Source: Cololabis saira
Taxonomy: Eukaryota > Chordata > Actinopteri > Beloniformes > Belonidae
Direction of reading: 5' to 3'
Length of the DNA stretch: 64,000 bases
NCBI RefSeq assembly: GCF_033807715.1
Contig: NC_084597.1
Coordinates: forward strand, 5,997,847 to 6,061,846
A program made the translations under genes and the position numbers. The first letter of the stretch is position 1. Every line of letters begins with the position of its first letter. Below are positions 59,685 to 64,000 of the stretch, piece after piece. The notes under the pieces are model-generated. The model made no database searches. It saw only the letters and a program-made list of their open reading frames with translations, and was not told the DNA's origin.

Positions 59685-61640
59685 TTAAAGCTGCAAGCAG
59701 CGATGAACGGGCCCTCGCACTCACGTCCACCGCCCCCCATAAGCATATCAGAAATGACACCACCCACGACTCTCTATGTCAAACCATTCAAAAGTTATAG
59801 CAGAAAAAAGGAACAACCAATCAGAAGAAGGGGCAGGGCAAATTCAGGCCAATGAAGGTCAAGGACTCCATACAGAGTCTGATGACACCACCCACGACTC
59901 TCTATGTCAAACCATTCAAAAGTTATAGCAGAAAATCGGGACAACCAATCAGAAGGAGGGGCGGGGCTAATTCAGGCCAATGAAGGTCAAGGACTCCATA
60001 AAGAATCTGATGACACCACCCACGACGTCCTATGTCAAACCATTAAAAAGTTATAGCAGAAAATCGGGACAACCAATCAGAAGAAGGGGCGGGGCTAATT
60101 AAGGCCAACGAAGCTTAAGGACTCATTACAGAGTCCCATGACACCACCCACAACTTCCTATGTCAAACCATTCAAAAGTTATGGCAGAAAAAAGTATTCT
60201 AGGGGGCGCTGTTGAGCCGTTAGGCCACGCCCATTAATGCAAACCATGAAATATCAAATTTATCGCCAAGTCTGTCTTGCATGCAAAATTTGGTGACTTT
60301 TGGAGAACTATCAAATATGGACCAATCAGATTTCAAAATGGCCGACTTCCTGTTCGGTTTCGGCCATGGCTCCAAGAGACTTTTCTTTTAGTTGTGCCAT
60401 GATACATGTGTGTAGCGATTTTCGTGCATGTACGTCAAACCGTATTGTGGGGCTTGAGGCACAAAGTTTTCCGGGGGGCGCTGTTGAGCCACTTTGCCAC
60501 GCACATTAATGCAAACCATGAAATATCAAATTTATCGCCAGGCCTGCCTTGCATGCAAAATTTGGTGACTTTTGGGGAACTATCAAAAATGGACCAATCA
60601 GATGAAGGGGGGCCGCGCCTTTTGGCGTCTAGCGTCGCCACGGTAACACTTTTGAAAGAGAAAAGTAATGCATGTAGTCGCAGGATGGAGACGCACATTT
60701 TGATGTATAACACATCTGGGTTCACGATACGGTTCGGGCCGTATTAATTCTCGAAGGAATGGCATATATTGCTCCAAAATTACGCGATTAATTCAGAATG
60801 TTCAAAATGGCCGACTTCCTGTTCGGTTTCGGCCATGGCGCCAAGAGACTTTTCTTTAAGTTGCGACATGATACAGGTGTGTACCAATTTTTGTTCATGT
60901 ACGTCAAACCGTATTGTGGGGCTTGAGGCGCAAAGTTTTTTCTATCTGAACCGATCAGATGAAGGGTGGGCGCACTTTTTGGCGTCTAGCGTCGCCACGG
61001 TAGCGCTTTTGAAAGAGAAAAGTAATGCGCGTAGTCGCAGGATGGAGACGCACATTTTGATGTATAACACACCTGGGTGCACGTTACGGTTCGGGCCGTA
61101 TTAACTGCCGAAGGAAGGCATAAATTTCGCCAAAATGACGCGATTAATTCAAAATGGCCGACTTCCTGTTCGGTTTCTCGACATGACGCCCAGAGACTTT
61201 TCTTTAAGTTGTGTACTGATACAGGTGTGTACCGATTTTCGTGCATGTACGACAAACCGCATTGTGGGGCTTGAGGCACAAAGTTTTCAAGGGGGCGCTG
61301 TTGAGCCATTTTGCCACGCCCATTAATGCAAACCATTAAATATCAAATTTTTCGCCAGACCTGGCTTGCATGCAAAATTTGGTGACTTTTTGGGCACGTT
61401 TAGGGGGGCAAAAAGGCCTTCCTTTTGTCAGAACAATAAGAAGAAGAAGAAGAAGAAGAAGAAGAATTCCTGCAATTACAATAGGGCCTTCGCACTGCAA
61501 GTGCTCGGGCCCTAATAATAACGCGAAGAATTCCTACAGATACAATAGGGCCTTCGCACTGAAGGTGCTCGGGCCCTAATAACGCGAAGAATTCCTACAG
61601 ATACAATAGGGCCTTCGCACTGAAGGTGCTCGGGCCCTAA
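59685..61640 (+). repeat. Array unit 11, with three terminal hairpin units
   Basis: Leading segment repeated about four times (59770-60180), then monomers, an (AAG)n spacer (61438-61464) and three terminal units (61466-61639), the last ending GGGCCCTAA at 61640, where the array stops. Confidence 0.9.
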
Positions 61641-61644
61641 AAAA

Positions 61645-62210
61645 GGTCAAACATTTTTGAAAAAGCTCTATGAACTTTTACACCTTCTATCCTTATGCAA
61701 AAAACCAGCGGATGTGCATGAAGGATGGCTTTAGCTAACAGCGTGACGTCAATCATTATTTGGAAACTGGAGCATTTCAGGTCTTTGCAGTCAGAAATAA
61801 TGTGCAAAGAATGGATCTGAGTGGGAGCCCAAGGACACTCGGCACATCCATCGGGTAAATACCACTCAACCTTCCCCACACACAGATGCACAGCCAACGG
61901 ACCGACTAGGATGAAGCACAGTGGAAAATGAATGAGTGTTTGGAGTTTCCTTCAAGTGGCTGCTCAAGGAGCTGCAGCTTCTTACTAACACATCGGGTCC
62001 ATTTTTCAGCCCTGTTCCCATCCATTTCCTTTTAGTATATAAACAGTATAACATATATAAATGGCTAATCGTATCACTTGTTGCCTTGAACGGCTGCATC
62101 ATCCTCTTAAAGCAAAGTCTGCTCCACAATGCCTTGTATAATACCCACAATATGCTTTGCTTTTTGCAACATTCATTAAATGGTGTAAAATGTGCAAGTA
62201 AATGACATAT
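61645..62210. other. Single-copy-looking stretch, no gene seen
   Basis: No exon, RNA or repeat family was recognised. Short frames on both strands lack domains. Confidence 0.4.
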
Positions 62211-62239
62211 TAAAGCTCAAAATTACGGTGGCCGAGACC

Positions 62240-62420
62240 CACCATTGCTGAAAATAAAAGTAACGCTGCAAACAGAAAAAAACACTGCTGCAAATTAAAT
62301 AAACGCTTAGCAAATAAAATAAACACTGCAAACAAAAAGAAACGCTGCTGCAAATAAAATAAATGCTGCAAAAATAAAGAAACCCAGCTGCAAATAAAAT
62401 AAAAAAACGACGGAAATAAA
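62240..62420. repeat. About 17-bp minisatellite (GCTGCAAATAAAATAAA units)
   Basis: Around eight divergent units of GCTGCAAATAAAATAAACG type. Confidence 0.85.
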
Positions 62421-62424
62421 AAAG

Positions 62425-62672
62425 CCACAACGGAAGTGAATTACTATTTTTGCTGATGCACCGGTGTCGCTTATTAAAAATTACACATAGCGACGTTGAA
62501 CACTAACCTTTTCACTTATTTTCTCGTTCGTTGTTCTTCTTATTCCTAGCTCTTCTTATTTCTTCCTTTTCGCTTACGTCCTCTTCGTCTTCTTCTTCTC
62601 CTCTCACATAAAAACACCGGTGCATCAGCAAAAATGGTCCCCGGTAATTCACTTTCGTTGTGGCTATTTCAA
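62425..62672. repeat. Inverted repeat with 49-66-bp arms
   Basis: AGCCACAACGGAAGTGAATT...TTTTTGCTGATGCACCGGTG (62431-62466) is complementary to 62613-62660. The spacer is a pyrimidine-rich stretch (CTTCTTATTTCTTCC). It could be a small foldback element that carries the neighbouring minisatellite. Confidence 0.8.
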
Positions 62673-62689
62673 CCTGATCTCACAAAAAT

Positions 62690-62830
62690 CCGTGAAATGC
62701 CCACGACCTCTCACCACTATTTTCCGTGGTACCAACACGGAAAGTGGTATAATTCCGTGTGGGCACCACGGATATTGTACCATGCAAAGTCAAGGGGATC
62801 CGTGGTCGTGATATATACACGGATTATGAC
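62690..62830. repeat. Cluster of TCCGTG / CACGGA words
   Basis: At least eight occurrences of TCCGTG or its complement CACGGA in about 140 bp, in both orientations (such as TTTTCCGTGGTACCAACACGG). It forms several short alternative hairpins. Function unknown. Confidence 0.7.
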
Positions 62831-63128
62831 ATTATTATTATTTATATATTATTATTTGTTATAGTGGCTAAAATATGCGTTTTTGTCGCGCAAGGTACTG
62901 TTTTTTACTGTCCGTTTGTAAAAGCACGTTTTTAACGCTGTTTTAGCAGTGTTTTATTGAGGTTTTAATGGGAGCACCACCGATATAGTACTATGCAAAG
63001 TCAATGGGATCCGTCACCCGATTTGACTGCTGTCATACCATTGAATAAAGGACAAAACAATAACAATCATCCCATAGATATGGGCCAGTAGGGCCCTACT
63101 CTACCTACTAGTAGGCGCAGGAGGCTGT

Positions 63129-63272
63129 TATCGCCCCTTTCTATGGCTAACCCCATGTTATTAATGCTTGCTATGGAGCTCACACCTCATTATCGCCCTT
63201 TTCTATGGCTAACCCCATGTTATTAATGCTCAGTAGGCACAGAAGTTTTGTTATGAAGCTCACACCTCACCT
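63129..63272. repeat. Direct duplication of about 60 bp
   Basis: TATCGCCCCTTTCTATGGCT and on through CCCCATGTTATTAATGCT recurs at 63193, and GAGCTCACACCTCA recurs as GAAGCTCACACCTCA. Confidence 0.9.
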
Positions 63273-63422
63273 CCCTTTATTATGTATTTAGCTAGAATTT
63301 TAAAACCTGAACAATAGAATTCAACGTAAAATGCAGGATCTTGTCCATTAAAAACAATACGTTTTGGAACATAGTGTAACGACCACAGATAGATAAGGCC
63401 TTGCCCGCCTGGGCAACACATC

Positions 63423-63495
63423 AGCATTTGGCCGACTTGTTAGTGCAGTTGACTGTGGTCTGGGAGACTGTGGTTCGAGACACGCTCTGGGCACG
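63423..63495 (+). mobile_element. tRNA-like SINE head, decayed
   Basis: GTTAGTGCAGTTGACTGTGG (A-box region) and GACTGTGGTTCGAGACAC (B box) are spaced slightly shorter than in a tRNA, as in many tRNA-derived SINEs. No SINE body or tail was recognised downstream. Confidence 0.5.
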
Positions 63496-63717
63496 ACTTG
63501 TTCGCCACAGTATTTTCCTCATTGTGTTATGGTTTTCTTTTAATATCTTTAACATTTCTAAACACAAAAACACAAAAGTGTCCTTCATAATTCAAAAATA
63601 CAATAGGTTCATGTTAAGGACATCCGTTTTAATTAGTTCTCCTTCGATTATGACAAGTTATTAATCCTCAGGGTGTAGAAACTTATAGGTCTGAGAGCCT
63701 CCTGACTAATGGTATGG

Positions 63718-64000
63718 GGCCTATTTTGTGTCTTTTTTTGCACAGTTCACTAACGCTTTGAGCTAGGAGGCTGAGATTCTATACTCTGTATCAGGAGGTG
63801 ACTCTCATCCACTGTGCCAAGTTTCAGATCTGTGTGACCTTCTGAAGTGTCAAAGGTCACCGCGTGTTTTGCGTTTCGGCCCTGCAAAGCCTATTTCGTG
63901 TCTTTTTTTGCATAGTTCACTAACGCTTTGAGCTAGGAGGCTGAAATTCTAGACTCTGTATCAGGAGGTGACTCTCATCCACTGTGCTAAGGTCCAGACC
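63718..64000. repeat. 170-bp tandem repeat, continuing past the window
   Basis: CTATTTTGTGTCTTTTTTTG at 63721 recurs as CTATTTCGTGTCTTTTTTTG at 63891, and GCTAGGAGGCTGA...TCTGTATCAGGAGGTGACTC follows in both. Two copies are visible, the second cut by the window end. Confidence 0.92.

Overview
The window looks like nuclear DNA of a ray-finned fish, probably a percomorph teleost. Evidence for this: many hAT-type non-autonomous DNA transposons with exact 8-bp target-site duplications (TSDs), teleost-style foldback MITEs, 5'-truncated LINE tails, long tetranucleotide microsatellites, vertebrate-type splice sites and no compact gene organisation. No complete protein-coding gene is visible. The many 60-116-residue open frames are products of tandem repeats or of repeated element bodies.

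Region by region. 1-786 is a (TTTC)n tract. 1259-2420 and 7793-9062 are two copies, in opposite orientation, of one hAT-like element carrying nested palindromic MITEs. 2885-3965 is a 21-bp minisatellite. 4956-5653, 6572-7086, 12564-13769, 14716-15549, 16005-17468, 18871-19525 and 21195-22044 are further hAT-like insertions. The 16005-17468 element sits inside a long-arm palindromic element and keeps a frameshifted first exon of a TTF/MYM-type hAT transposase. 18554-19885 is a 5'-truncated LINE with TSD and poly(A), itself split by a hAT insertion. 18266-18410 (minus strand), probably with a non-coding exon near 22361-22480, is the only good candidate for a host gene: an exon with a splice acceptor, a start codon, a signal peptide and a splice donor. 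19954-20718 is a palindromic element made of 22-bp repeats. 22674-28460 holds microsatellites, LINE remnants, a GC-rich retroposon with a 15-bp TSD (26315-27465) and hAT fragments. 28467-29173 is (CCTT)n. 29215-30087 is a TTAA-flanked, long-arm element that keeps a fragment of a coding sequence.

33374-61640 is one 28-kb array of eleven head-to-tail copies of a single repeat family. Each copy starts TTAAAGCTGCAAGCAGC, and four end in hairpin units closing with GGGCCCTAA. Its monomers carry dense CCAAT boxes, GC boxes, an RFX X-box-like palindrome and ETS-like sites. Several copies hold a module with a tRNA-like sequence on the minus strand and a 42-bp CCAAT/GC-box minisatellite. Copies 4 and 10 are almost identical. 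Copies 6 and 7 are a tandem duplication, and copy 7 alone contains a 1,485-bp transposon (48786-50270) with terminal inverted repeats and about eight internal copies of GTCAACTGTGTTA(C/T); copy 6 is a paralogous empty site. 61641-64000 is mostly single-copy-looking sequence with small repeats, a tRNA-like SINE head and a 170-bp tandem repeat that runs off the window end.

The elements do not form a pathway. What the window records is an order of insertions (element inside element, with TSDs preserved). The nearest things to something undescribed are the GTCAACTGTGTTAC-rich transposon and the promoter-motif-dense array with its embedded antisense tRNA-like modules.
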